From positions 1-64,000 of the forward strand of contig NZ_JPVR01000078.1 of the NCBI RefSeq assembly GCF_000772935.1: DNA of 64,000 nucleotides, read 5' to 3'. Source of the stretch: Lysinibacillus boronitolerans JCM 21713 = 10a = NBRC 103108 (lineage in GTDB: Bacteria > Bacillota > Bacilli > Bacillales_A > Planococcaceae). Of this stretch, positions 26,340 to 34,964 are shown in pieces. Below the pieces are notes generated by a model. The model was not told the DNA's origin. It saw only the letters and a list, made by a program, of their open reading frames with translations, and did no database searches. The stretch's first letter is position 1. Each line of letters begins with the position of its first letter. A program made the position numbers and the translations under genes.

Positions 26340-26942
26340 ATGGAAACAACCGTTTTAATGATTCGACATGCAGAATCACCATTACTCTTTGGAAAGGAAC
26401 GGACAAGAGGCATATCTAAAAAGGGTAAGGAAGATGCGAGTGCAATAACGACAGTGCTCCATTCATTTAACATAGATGTGATTGTTTCAAGTCCTTATAC
26501 ACGAGCTATTCAAACAATCCAAGGATTGGCTGATGATCACAAGCTGGAGATACGCATAATTGAAAGTTTAAGAGAAAAACAGTTAAAGGGAGCTTATCAA
26601 CTTCCTGCCGAAGAAATAGATGAAGCGATAAAAAAATCATTTCAAGACCTCGATTACTGTTTGGAGGGTGGAGAATCGAGCAGGAATGTCCTAAATCGAG
26701 CCATGCCAGAAATCATTCATCTATTAGAGAAATATGCAGGTCAAACAATTGTCATCGGTACACATGGTAATATTATGGCAATCATCTTACATTATTTCGA
26801 TACCCGTTATGGCTATGATTTTTGGAAAAATACATCTAAACCGGATATCTATCAATGCATTTTTGAAGGCGTACAACTTAATACGGTTCAAAGATTAAAT
26901 GAGGAAAATATGTTTTGCGAAATTTTCTTCAAAAATGTGTAA
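26340..26942 (+). CDS. Histidine phosphatase superfamily protein
   Basis: Phosphatase of about 200 residues in the phosphoglycerate-mutase-like superfamily. The catalytic motif is MIRHAES (RHG-type, with Ala for Gly), followed by the conserved SSPYTRAIQT and the second catalytic histidine in GTHGNIMAI. Substrate unknown. The start is ATG 26340, preceded by AAGGGGGATAGCA; the frame is open further upstream but overlaps the previous gene. Its TAA stop lies inside the -35 box of the ECF-type promoter of RNA copy B. Confidence 0.88.
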   Translation: METTVLMIRHAESPLLFGKERTRGISKKGKEDASAITTVLHSFNIDVIVSSPYTRAIQTIQGLADDHKLEIRIIESLREKQLKGAYQLPAEEIDEAIKKSFQDLDYCLEGGESSRNVLNRAMPEIIHLLEKYAGQTIVIGTHGNIMAIILHYFDTRYGYDFWKNTSKPDIYQCIFEGVQLNTVQRLNEENMFCEIFFKNV

Positions 26943-26963
26943 CCTTTGCCAAGCTGGCACGAC
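26938..26963 (+). promoter_or_regulatory. ECF-sigma (X/M/V-type) promoter, copy B
   Basis: TGTAAC (26938-26943), 16 nt, CGAC (26960-26963), the same layout as copy A. The -35 overlaps the stop codon of the phosphatase gene. Confidence 0.65.
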
Positions 26964-26969
26964 TACTGT

Positions 26970-27064
26970 ACTAGTAGAATACAAAACACTAAAGCAAACT
27001 AGTAGGTTTCACTTTTCACAAAAAGACCAGGGCTCAAATTTTTTGAGGATACCTGGTCTTTTTG
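26970..27064 (+). ncRNA. Candidate ECF-controlled small RNA, copy B
   Basis: About 95 nt ending in a strong terminator: AGACCAGG pairs with CCTGGTCT, with inner CTCAA/TTGAG, then TTTTTGT (27024-27064). It shares with copy A the -35, the -10, the spacer length and the blocks AGTAGAATACAAAA, ACTAAAGCAA, TTCACTTTTCACAAAA and GACCAGGGCTCAA. The next gene starts 220 bases further on, beyond the terminator. The RNA is inferred. Confidence 0.55.
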
Positions 27065-27285
27065 TGTGCTGGCAACAAAGCTGTTGTAATGCTAAAATAA
27101 GAGTAATATTTTAGAATTTTCTTGAAATTAATAGCAAGGCGATCAAAATCACGCATAGAAATGGAAAAAATGAAATCCCCCATTGTTTTTTTCAACTAGG
27201 CGTAAAAAGGAGTTCAGACATGCAGGCTCGTCCAATTTAAAAATCTCCCAAGAAAAAATAAAATCTTAATTTTGGGGGATAAAAC

Positions 27286-28479
27286 GTGTTTAAAAACCGA
27301 TCTTTTTCACTTTTATTAACAGGTCAATCTTTAGCGGATATTGGCGATATTCTCTATATTGTAAGCGTGATTAGTATAATTTATCGTTTAACCAACTCGG
27401 CGATTGCTACTTCCTTCGTACCGTTTATTATTACTACTTGTATGTTGATTTCCAGTCTGCTAACACCTCTTATTACGGCGAAAATCTCATTGAATCAATT
27501 GCTAACTATTTCTCAGGGCGTTAAAACCGCTGTCCTTTTGGGCCTCGCCTTGTATGTACAATGGGTAGGTGACCAGCCGATGATTGTCCTTGTGTTTTTA
27601 TTGATTGCGATGGTTGCGTTCTTGGATGGCTGTGCCAATCCTATTCGTCAATCCTTGCTGCCTCATTATGTGGAAGAAAGGGATTTATTACGAGCAAATA
27701 GCATTGCAGAAACGGTTATCCAATCCATTCAGGTGGGTTCTTGGTTTGTTGGCAGTTCCTTGCTTCTTCTCTTTACTCCATCACAGCTTATATGGGGGGT
27801 TGTCGTCCTTTTTTTCATCGCAACCTTGCTTTTAAAGCTTCTACCAGATGTGGCACGTATGGAACGTCCACAAACAAAGAAATGGCCGTTAATTATGGAA
27901 GGGTGGCAATCCATCCATCAAACGCCTGTACTAAAAGTAGCTGCACGTATGGATTTACTGGAATCGATGGCAGGAGCAGTGTGGGTCGCAGCGATTTTAC
28001 TAGTCTTTGTAGAAGAAGCATTGCAGGCTTCTTCTCAATGGTGGGGTTATCTCAACGGCATTTTTTTTATTGGCATGATCATAGGCAGTATGATTTGTTT
28101 AAAATGGACCAAATTTATTGAGCGTAAAAAGGCTATGTTCATAAGTGGAGGTGCGCTGCTATCCGCTATTTTTACATTATGCTTTGCGGTGAGTATCACA
28201 CCATTTATGGCGTTACTCTGTTCTTTACTGATTGGCTTATGTGGGCAATTAAAAAACATTCCACAGCAAACCATCATTCAAACAAGTGTCTCAAAGGAGA
28301 AATTACCAACGGTCTATACATCGTTGAATGTCATTGTGACAGGGGTATTCGGCCTTTCATCTTTCATGATGGGCATGTTGTCAGAATGGTATGGGATACG
28401 AGTTGTTTTTTTCCTTTCAGCTAGTTTGCTACTTCTCGTAAGTGTGATTGCCTATAAAAATAAAACATCTTTCACGTAA
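27286..28479 (+). CDS. MFS transporter
   Basis: Major facilitator of 397 residues with about twelve helices, of the drug-exporter type. It starts MFKNRSFSLLLTGQSLADIGD, the common opening of the NreB/enterobactin-exporter-like MFS group, and shows the conserved cytosolic loop after helix 2 in weak form. The start is GTG 27286 after GGGGGAT. It stands alone, with a terminator. Substrate not predictable. Confidence 0.9.
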   Translation: MFKNRSFSLLLTGQSLADIGDILYIVSVISIIYRLTNSAIATSFVPFIITTCMLISSLLTPLITAKISLNQLLTISQGVKTAVLLGLALYVQWVGDQPMIVLVFLLIAMVAFLDGCANPIRQSLLPHYVEERDLLRANSIAETVIQSIQVGSWFVGSSLLLLFTPSQLIWGVVVLFFIATLLLKLLPDVARMERPQTKKWPLIMEGWQSIHQTPVLKVAARMDLLESMAGAVWVAAILLVFVEEALQASSQWWGYLNGIFFIGMIIGSMICLKWTKFIERKKAMFISGGALLSAIFTLCFAVSITPFMALLCSLLIGLCGQLKNIPQQTIIQTSVSKEKLPTVYTSLNVIVTGVFGLSSFMMGMLSEWYGIRVVFFLSASLLLLVSVIAYKNKTSFT

Positions 28480-28486
28480 GAAAGAG

Positions 28487-28519
28487 TAGCCCTTACTTTC
28501 AGAGTAGGGGCTATTTTTT
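28487..28519 (+). terminator. Terminator of the MFS gene
   Basis: TAGCCCtTACT pairs with AGTAgGGGCTA, followed by six Ts. Confidence 0.8.
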
Positions 28520-28554
28520 AGGAAAAGTTTATATCCTGTTAGTTGATAGTATGG

Positions 28555-28582
28555 TAAAATATACAAATATTTGTATATTTTA
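28555..28582. promoter_or_regulatory. 28-bp perfect palindrome before the thioredoxin gene
   Basis: The half-site TAAAATATACAAAT is followed directly by its exact reverse complement, so all 28 bp are symmetric. It ends 14 bp before the ATG and immediately before the ribosome-binding site, where a bound dimer would block initiation. The layout is typical of small winged-helix or ArsR-type repressors, but no regulator gene is adjacent. Confidence 0.6.
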
Positions 28583-28596
28583 AAAGGAGAAGTAGT

Positions 28597-29133
28597 ATGA
28601 ATCGTAAAAAAATAAGTTTTATTATCTCAGCACTTATTATCGCAATTTTTATTGGTGTGGCATTAAAAAATGTTTTTTTTCAAGCAACTCTTACACCCGC
28701 TATGACTGTTTTGGAGGATGGCACAAAACAAATTAATTATGAAACTGCTTTAACTAAGCTAGATCAATCCTCCACAACGTTTGAAGCTTATAAGGGCAAA
28801 ATAGTAGTAGTGAATTTTTGGGCGTCCTGGTGTGGACCTTGTCAACAGGAAGCACCTGAACTAGAGGCATTCTATCAACAAAAATCAAAGGATGTCGAGC
28901 TACTAGCCATTAATGCCACAGCCTATGATAGCTATAAGAAGGCGGTAGCATTTAAAGACACCTATGATTTATCGTTTCCTATCTTCCTAGACGAAGAGGG
29001 AGTACTACAGAAAACGTTTGAAGTGATGAATTATCCTAGTACCTTTATCTTTGATGAAGAAGGGAAATTACAGCACAGCGTGAAAGGTGAACTCACTCAA
29101 CAACAATTAACACAGTTGATTGATGAGCTCTAA
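28597..29133 (+). CDS. TlpA/ResA-like membrane-anchored thiol-disulfide oxidoreductase
   Basis: Extracytoplasmic thioredoxin-fold protein of 178 residues. An uncleaved N-terminal anchor (ISFIISALIIAIFIGVAL) precedes the domain; the active site is WASWCGPCQQEAP and the cis-proline loop is NYPSTFIFD. The family reduces disulfides in apocytochrome c or spore-wall proteins. AAAAGGAGAAG precedes the ATG. It has no cytochrome-maturation neighbours; a small membrane protein follows 73 bases later. Control by the upstream palindrome is likely. Confidence 0.92.
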   Translation: MNRKKISFIISALIIAIFIGVALKNVFFQATLTPAMTVLEDGTKQINYETALTKLDQSSTTFEAYKGKIVVVNFWASWCGPCQQEAPELEAFYQQKSKDVELLAINATAYDSYKKAVAFKDTYDLSFPIFLDEEGVLQKTFEVMNYPSTFIFDEEGKLQHSVKGELTQQQLTQLIDEL

Positions 29134-29206
29134 GAACAGAAAAATGAAACTTCTTCTAAAAAGTTGCGTAGAAGAAGTTAAAGAAAAAGGGAAGGGGGCT
29201 CTTTGA

Positions 29207-29545
29207 ATGCCACGGAAACACATTCTTATTATCATCATTGCATGGATTGTAGAAATATCGTTGACGTATTGGGTTGCCAAAATGTTCTCTGTGCGATTTA
29301 TCGAAGTGATGTTTTTCACGGGCGTTGCCTTTACCTTAGGAACGTTTTACTTTTCGAGTAGCGGTGGTGCCATGTCAAGGTTTTATACATCCCAAGTGAG
29401 TGCACAAACAGGGATCATTCATGAGCGGGAACGGTTCAAGGTTAAACTTGGCCCCGTATTTATAGCGTCACTATTATTTTTCCTTATTGGATTGGTATTC
29501 TTTATTTTACTTGTAACAGGCATTATTCCACCACAAAAGGTGTGA
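29207..29545 (+). CDS. Small integral membrane protein, unknown function
   Basis: Protein of 112 residues with three hydrophobic segments: ILIIIIAWIVEISLTYWVA, FIEVMFFTGVAFTLGTFYF and VFIASLLFFLIGLVFFILLV. A polar loop (SSSGGAMSRFYTSQVSAQTG) lies between the second and third. GGGGG precedes the ATG. No family recognised; it may be cotranscribed with the thioredoxin gene. Confidence 0.65.
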   Translation: MPRKHILIIIIAWIVEISLTYWVAKMFSVRFIEVMFFTGVAFTLGTFYFSSSGGAMSRFYTSQVSAQTGIIHERERFKVKLGPVFIASLLFFLIGLVFFILLVTGIIPPQKV

Positions 29546-29566
29546 AAGTTATTGGCTTTCACATGC

Positions 29567-29604
29567 AAAAATCAAGATGGCTAGGTGCTCATTTTGATTT
29601 TTTT
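29567..29604 (+). terminator. Terminator after the membrane gene
   Basis: AAAAATCAAgATG pairs with CATttTGATTTTT, ending in a run of Ts. Confidence 0.7.
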
Positions 29605-29764
29605 GCGTTGTATAGAATTTGTAGCGTGCTATATTATAAAGTAGGCTTCAATAATTGTATTTTTACAATGAGAAAGGAATGAAAGGATATCTATTATACT
29701 AGAATTACCTTTCATTATTAGTAATTTGTCATGCAAAATATGTATATCTATGGAGGTATACGAT

Positions 29765-29830
29765 ATGTTAAAGGAGTTATCAAACCGCAGTGCCCCAAAA
29801 TCGAAACCAACAAAATACAGAGAAGAGTAG
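29765..29830 (+). CDS. Possible 21-residue leader peptide overlapping the next gene
   Basis: The ATG follows GGAGGTATACGAT, an excellent ribosome-binding site, and reads MLKELSNRSAPKSKPTKYREE then TAG. The next frame (GTG 29790) starts inside it in another phase. It may be a coupling leader, or the true 5' end of the following gene after a frameshift. Confidence 0.35.
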   Translation: MLKELSNRSAPKSKPTKYREE

Positions 29831-30014
29831 ACAGCAAGCACCTGACGTTCAATCAAAAGCTATGCTAGAAATTCAAACGATGGAAAGTAGTATCAAAAGA
29901 TACATAACAATGCATGGTGACCACTTGAATGCAGCTGAATATCATTCTTTACTGCAAATGATTAAGAGCTTAGAGGAATTGAAAACAGCGATTAAAGGTG
30001 TTTCATTAGACTAG
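29790..30014 (+). CDS. Small helical protein, unknown function
   Basis: Protein of 74 residues from GTG 29790: a polar, Gln/Asn-rich start (PQNRNQQNTEKSRQQ) followed by two amphipathic helices (SKAMLEIQTMESSIKRYI and AAEYHSLLQMIKSLEELKTA). The nearest ribosome-binding site (AAAGGAG) lies 14 bases upstream, rather far, so translation may be coupled to the overlapping 21-codon frame. Family not recognised. A perfect hairpin follows. Confidence 0.55.
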   Translation: MPQNRNQQNTEKSRQQAPDVQSKAMLEIQTMESSIKRYITMHGDHLNAAEYHSLLQMIKSLEELKTAIKGVSLD

Positions 30015-30033
30015 ACACATGCTTTTAAATTGG

Positions 30034-30063
30034 ATGATCTGACAATACGGTTTGTCAGATCAT
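30034..30063. terminator. Bidirectional hairpin between convergent genes
   Basis: ATGATCTGACAA pairs perfectly with TTGTCAGATCAT around six bases. T-runs are weak on both sides. Confidence 0.6.
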
Positions 30064-30064
30064 T

Positions 30065-30577
30065 CTAGGAATTAATCCACCGATAATAAGTAAAAGTGAA
30101 GTTTTGACCATTCATTTCAAATGATTCTCCGCTTCTATCCAATTGTTTAAAGCCGTTTTTTTCTAATACTTTTTGAGAGGCTCTATTGTTCGTCGTTGTT
30201 TGTGCCTCAATGATGAGCATGCCTTGCTGGCGCATAAGGTCTAAGACTAATTGTAAGGCTGTATGGGCAACCCCTTTTCCACTATATTCTTCTCCCACTC
30301 GATAACCGATATGACCTAATCGTTGATCCTTATCAATATCAATTACATTGATTCTGCCTATAATTTCTTCAAGCTCATTTTTTATTAGATAGAAAAAGGA
30401 TAGCTGCTGTGCTTGTTCCTCTAATAGCATGTCGTTTTTTCTTATGAAATTTGGTAATTGGTAATAGTCATCCCCTCGACTTGGTACTGTTTTTTCAAAA
30501 TACGCCCTATTTTTAACCTCAAAAGCAAATAAGTTTTCAAAATCATCCCTTGTTAATTTTTCTAATCGAATGTTCAT
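30065..30577 (-). CDS. RimJ/RimL-type GNAT acetyltransferase
   Basis: Acetyltransferase of 170 residues: opening IRLEKLTRDDFENLFAFE, motif A GYRVGEEYSGKGVAHTAL, and the C-terminal NNRASQKVLEKNGFKQLDR, all as in the ribosomal-protein-alanine acetyltransferase group. It would acetylate a protein N-terminus or small amine. GGAGATACC precedes the ATG. Single gene. Confidence 0.9.
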   Translation of the reverse strand: MNIRLEKLTRDDFENLFAFEVKNRAYFEKTVPSRGDDYYQLPNFIRKNDMLLEEQAQQLSFFYLIKNELEEIIGRINVIDIDKDQRLGHIGYRVGEEYSGKGVAHTALQLVLDLMRQQGMLIIEAQTTTNNRASQKVLEKNGFKQLDRSGESFEMNGQNFTFTYYRWINS

Positions 30578-30954
30578 GGTATCTCCAATCTAGTTTACTT
30601 TTTTATTTTATTATACCTGTAGTCTAGCGCTAATTTCACCTGTTTTTAATTGTTCAGGAGGTGTAGATGTGCGATTAGTACAATGGTTGCGTTCATAGAA
30701 CAGATGTTATTCATCATTGGATCGTGACCTAGGAGGTGAAATAGGCAAAAGTGAATAGGTGTATTTTGTAAAAGAGTGTTGGATCAGGACAGACATGAAT
30801 ACTGATTTGCTTCTTTCAGCCATCCACTAAAAAAGGGGGCGTTATTAAAAAGATCCATATCCCCATTAGCCTTTCTGATGTTTTATAAAAAAGGTTGGTA
30901 CGGATGACACTATGACGGCATTCATTAAAACATCACCTTTTGCCAAGATCGCTT
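30578..30954. other. Upstream region of the dual kinase gene
   Basis: About 375 bases. Two good Shine-Dalgarno strings (AGGAGGTG near 30656 and 30731) open only frames of a few codons, and an ATG near 30913 opens a short out-of-frame run. No terminator, riboswitch consensus or conserved frame was found. Confidence 0.35.
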
Positions 30955-33900
30955 ATGAAAAAGATGGTAGTTATTATTATCTTCTTTATTTTATTGTTAA
31001 CAGGCTCGCGATTGTTATGGTTGCAATTATTTATACAGTCACATCAACCCTATGCTGAAAAGGGACAAATGGATTTACGAGATTTCGATTTCCAACATCG
31101 CACGCTGACATTAGATGGGGAATGGTTATTTTATCCATCTGGCTGGTTGATGGACAAGGACAATCCTCCGACGTCCACGACATATATACAGGTTCCAGAT
31201 GGCTGGGACGAAGTTTTTCAAGAGGATGAATGGACACCATATGGTTATGGTTCTTATCATTTGAAACTATTGATAGACCCTGAAAGAGCTTTTACATTTA
31301 GTATGAGAGTACCAAGTATTCGTAGTGCTGCAGAAATATATGTGGATGGGCATTTAATTGCGGCTGCAGGAGAACTAGGTGAAAATCGACAGCAAACGGT
31401 TGCCAAAAATGTACCGTTTACCGCTTCGTTTGAAACAAAAGGACGTAGTGAAATCGACATTATCGTGCAGGCTGCGAACTTTCAAGACCCACGGAATGGG
31501 GGGATTGTACGTTCCATTAAATTCGGACAAGAAGAGATGATTTTTCGGGAAACACAATTATCTATCACAATGCAGCTTCTTGTAGCAGTTGTGTTAATCT
31601 TACATGCTATCTATTCTGTTATTCTGTACTTACTTGGCAATAAGGATAGACGTTTACTATTCTTTTCTGTTCTAACCATTAGTATTATGTTTTATTACCT
31701 TTTAGGGAGTGATGATAAGCTTCTCTCTTTTTGGTTTCCAATCAATTATGAATGGGGCTTTAAATTCGTTCATCTTTCGATGGTTGGCATTGGATATTCA
31801 CTGCTCCAATGTATTGATCCATGGTTACCCCGCCATATCCATCGTGCTAAACAGGGTTTTGCCCTTGTTTGTGCTTGTGCAGTCGTATTGGCGATTCTTT
31901 TACCAACACGTTATGCTGTCACAATGCAAGGTGTTTATATTGTCCTTTTAGCTGTGCCTATTGTTATTACAATGGTATTAATGCTAGGAAGGACAATAAA
32001 AGATATACGTCATAATGTGTTTCTACTTTTAGCCATCCTTGCTTTTGTCAACAGCATTCTTTGGGATGTCTTGCTGCTTATTACAGGGATTAAGGTAATA
32101 TCGTATCCATTTGATTTGATTATTACCATTGCCTGTTTAGCCACATTGTGGTTTAAGGATTATGTGAAAGTACATGCCGATACAAAAGAACTTGCACATA
32201 AACTACAAAAGGCAAATCGACTCAAGGATGAATTTTTAGCTAGTACTTCTCATGAGTTGCGTAATCCACTTCATAGTATTATCAATATGTCAGAAGCCGT
32301 GTTAGAGCGTGAATCAGCCGTTCTTACTCATAAAAGTGTCAATGATTTAGAAACGGTGCTAGCTGTTGGCAAACGCATGTCCTTATTGTTAAATGATTTA
32401 CTTGATGTAATGAGTCTAAACGAAAATACGAAAAAGCTTCATCTAGGTCCTGTTTCCATACACACAATTGTCGAGGCAGTGTTAGAAATGCTTCGCTTTA
32501 TGATTGAAGGGAAGCCGATTGATTTTGTTAACCAAATTCCAAGGGACTTTCACAAGGTATTAGCAGATGAAAATCGAGTGATTCAAATTGTCTTTAATTT
32601 AGTACATAATGCAGTAAAGTTTACCGATGAAGGAGCTATTACGCTATCAGGCTATACGACAGGAGAGGGTATGGCGAAAATTGTTATAGCAGATACTGGC
32701 ATTGGTGTGGATGCGGAGACAATGCAGCGTATATTTGAGCCATATGAACAAGGGACCATTAGTAAGACCATAGTCGAAGGGGGATTTGGACTAGGGCTCA
32801 ATATTAGCAAACGGCTTATTGAATTACATGGGGGAACACTAGAGGTACAATCTATAGTAGGGCAAGGCTCAACTTTTGCCTTTACCTTACCTTTATCGGA
32901 CGAAGCAGAGATTCAAGGTACCTATGAGAAAGAACAGAATCACATAAAACAGGAAAGCGTAGTTGAACAGTCAGACGTGGAGAAAAAGCGTTTAACAGTA
33001 TGTAACCGTCCCCGCATTTTAGTCGTAGATGACGAGCCCATAAATTTAAGAGTAATCGAAACGATATTAACGAATGAAAAATATGAAGTGGTGACTGTGA
33101 CAAGTGGTTTGAAGGCTCTTAAATGCCTTTTGTCTGAGGAGTGGGATTTAGTGATATCAGACGTGATGATGCCGAAAATGTCTGGATATGAGTTAGTACG
33201 TAGCATTCGCAAGCAATTTACAATGACCGATTTACCTGTCTTATTGTTGACAGCGCGCAGTCAACCCCATGATATTGAAAATGGCTTTTTAGCAGGGGCC
33301 AATGATTACGTCGTCAAGCCTGTGGATGCCTTGGAGCTACGATCTCGTGTTGAGGCGTTAACAAAGGTGAAGCGCTCCATTCAAGAGCTACATCGTATGG
33401 AGGCTGCATGGCTTCAGGCACAAATCGAGCCACATTTTCTCTTTAATACGTTAAATGCCATATTGACGTTAAGCGAATTAGATAGTGAGCGGACAAGTAA
33501 ATTAGTAGAGGCATTGAGCGATTTTTTAAGAGAGTCCTATAATTTTCAAAATGGTGAAGCACTTGTTCCACTAGAAAATGAACTTAGGTTGGTTCAAGCC
33601 TACCTCTATATTCAGCAGGAGCGTTTTGGTAAGCGTATTCAGGTTGTATGGCAACTAGAGGCCGAGACAAATGTCCTTATTCCATCATTGACTATCCAGC
33701 CATTAATTGAAAATGCATTAAAGCATGGTATTTTAAAGCGTTCTGAGGGGGGAACGATACATATTCGTATGATCAATATTGATACCCATCTTGAAATTAC
33801 CGTAGCGGATAATGGCGTCGGAATGGATGAAGAGCAATTGGCAAAACTACTGCAGCCTAAAGAACGTTCATCCAGCAGTATTGGTTTAATCAATACCCAT

Positions 33901-34026
33901 AGAAGATTGCAACACCATTATGGTCAAGGCTTACGTATTACAAGCAAGCTTCACGAAGGAACGTCGGTTTCGTTTGTTGTAGTAGCAAAAACACCATTAG
34001 ATGCATTGCCTCTCGATAAGTATTAA
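30955..34026 (+). CDS. 7TM-DISM hybrid sensor with two different kinase modules
   Basis: Membrane sensor of about 1023 residues. A signal anchor (VVIIIFFILLLTGSRLL) is followed by a carbohydrate-binding-like beta-sandwich sensor (LDGEWLFYPSGWL, FSMRVPSIRSAAEIYVDG), seven helices (about 195-405), HisKA with STSHELRNPLHSII (His about 431) and an ATPase (NAVKFTDEGA, GGFGLGLNIS). A receiver follows (VVDDEPINL, ISDVMMPKMSG, VKPVD) and finally a LytS-type kinase: QIEPHFLFNTLNA (about 822) with QPLIENALKHGIL and DNGVGMDEE. ATG 30955 has only a weak ribosome-binding site, and an in-frame TTG lies at 30940. No response-regulator gene is adjacent. Confidence 0.92.
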   Translation: MKKMVVIIIFFILLLTGSRLLWLQLFIQSHQPYAEKGQMDLRDFDFQHRTLTLDGEWLFYPSGWLMDKDNPPTSTTYIQVPDGWDEVFQEDEWTPYGYGSYHLKLLIDPERAFTFSMRVPSIRSAAEIYVDGHLIAAAGELGENRQQTVAKNVPFTASFETKGRSEIDIIVQAANFQDPRNGGIVRSIKFGQEEMIFRETQLSITMQLLVAVVLILHAIYSVILYLLGNKDRRLLFFSVLTISIMFYYLLGSDDKLLSFWFPINYEWGFKFVHLSMVGIGYSLLQCIDPWLPRHIHRAKQGFALVCACAVVLAILLPTRYAVTMQGVYIVLLAVPIVITMVLMLGRTIKDIRHNVFLLLAILAFVNSILWDVLLLITGIKVISYPFDLIITIACLATLWFKDYVKVHADTKELAHKLQKANRLKDEFLASTSHELRNPLHSIINMSEAVLERESAVLTHKSVNDLETVLAVGKRMSLLLNDLLDVMSLNENTKKLHLGPVSIHTIVEAVLEMLRFMIEGKPIDFVNQIPRDFHKVLADENRVIQIVFNLVHNAVKFTDEGAITLSGYTTGEGMAKIVIADTGIGVDAETMQRIFEPYEQGTISKTIVEGGFGLGLNISKRLIELHGGTLEVQSIVGQGSTFAFTLPLSDEAEIQGTYEKEQNHIKQESVVEQSDVEKKRLTVCNRPRILVVDDEPINLRVIETILTNEKYEVVTVTSGLKALKCLLSEEWDLVISDVMMPKMSGYELVRSIRKQFTMTDLPVLLLTARSQPHDIENGFLAGANDYVVKPVDALELRSRVEALTKVKRSIQELHRMEAAWLQAQIEPHFLFNTLNAILTLSELDSERTSKLVEALSDFLRESYNFQNGEALVPLENELRLVQAYLYIQQERFGKRIQVVWQLEAETNVLIPSLTIQPLIENALKHGILKRSEGGTIHIRMINIDTHLEITVADNGVGMDEEQLAKLLQPKERSSSSIGLINTHRRLQHHYGQGLRITSKLHEGTSVSFVVVAKTPLDALPLDKY

Positions 34027-34044
34027 GAGGGGAATGCATCTTTT
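34000..34044 (+). terminator. Terminator overlapping the kinase 3' end
   Basis: GATGCATTgCCTCT pairs with AGAGGggAATGCATC across the stop codon, followed by TTTTATTT. Confidence 0.75.
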
Positions 34045-34073
34045 ATTTAGTTGCATGTTTGAAAAATATGAAT

Positions 34074-34964
34074 TTAAAGCACAGCCTGAGGCGTCTTCGA
34101 TTTAAAATGTGTAAATAAGTAGCACCCCATAATCACGGTTATTCCCCCAATGCCTTGCAGCCAGCTTAGCTGTTCTCCGATAAATAAAAAGGCGAGCAGA
34201 GCTGTAAAAATGGGATTAAAGTTTAGAAAAATACCAGAGGTTGTGGCACCTAATTGTTGAACGCCAATATTCCAAAACACCATACAAACCACTGTAGAGA
34301 TGACCCCTGTATAAAGAAGTGAAAGAATGAAAGTGGAGTCGATTTCAGAGAAGGAAAAATTCGAAATCGTGAATGGGACTAGGATGAGCACCCCAAACAA
34401 ACCTGCATACAATGTCGCCATTAACGGAGAGGTTGTTTGCATAGCCCACCTACTACATACAGAATAAAGTCCCCATACGCAAACGGCTGCCACCATCCAT
34501 AAATCTCCTGTATTCAATTGGACGTTCCATAACAGCTGCCAATCTCCCTTTGAAAGGACAAGAACGACACCAATTAAAGAGAGTACCATCGCCAGAAGCT
34601 GCAAGCCATTTATTTTTTCTTTCAAAAAGGCGAAGGAAAAAAGGGCGATGGACATGGTATTCATTGTAGAAATAAGACCAGCATTCGTGGATGTTGTTCG
34701 TTCTAACGCTAAAAATTGAAATAGATTAAACAAGGCAACACCTGTAATGCCCATCAGGAATAATGGCACAAGAGCGGCCTTAGCAGGAATCAATTTCTTC
34801 TCTTTCCACCAAACTAACGGTAGAAGGACGATTACCGCAATTAACCATCTGGCCATCGTTAATGTCATTGGAGAAGCATGAGCCACTAGCGTCTTAGCCA
34901 CAACAAAATTGCCTCCCCATAGTAAGCTTGTGACGAGCATTAAGCCCATATAAAATTTTGCCAC
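34074..34964 (-). CDS. EamA/DMT-family transporter
   Basis: Drug/metabolite exporter of 296 residues with ten helices in two EamA repeats: LLWGGNFVVAKTLV opens the first, and VWGLYSVCSRWAM the second; the loop helix FLFIGEQLSWLQGIGG is typical. It starts at GTG 34964. It is divergent from an Lrp/AsnC-type regulator, an arrangement common for amino-acid exporters controlled by the regulator. Confidence 0.92.
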   Translation of the reverse strand: MAKFYMGLMLVTSLLWGGNFVVAKTLVAHASPMTLTMARWLIAVIVLLPLVWWKEKKLIPAKAALVPLFLMGITGVALFNLFQFLALERTTSTNAGLISTMNTMSIALFSFAFLKEKINGLQLLAMVLSLIGVVLVLSKGDWQLLWNVQLNTGDLWMVAAVCVWGLYSVCSRWAMQTTSPLMATLYAGLFGVLILVPFTISNFSFSEIDSTFILSLLYTGVISTVVCMVFWNIGVQQLGATTSGIFLNFNPIFTALLAFLFIGEQLSWLQGIGGITVIMGCYLFTHFKSKTPQAVL

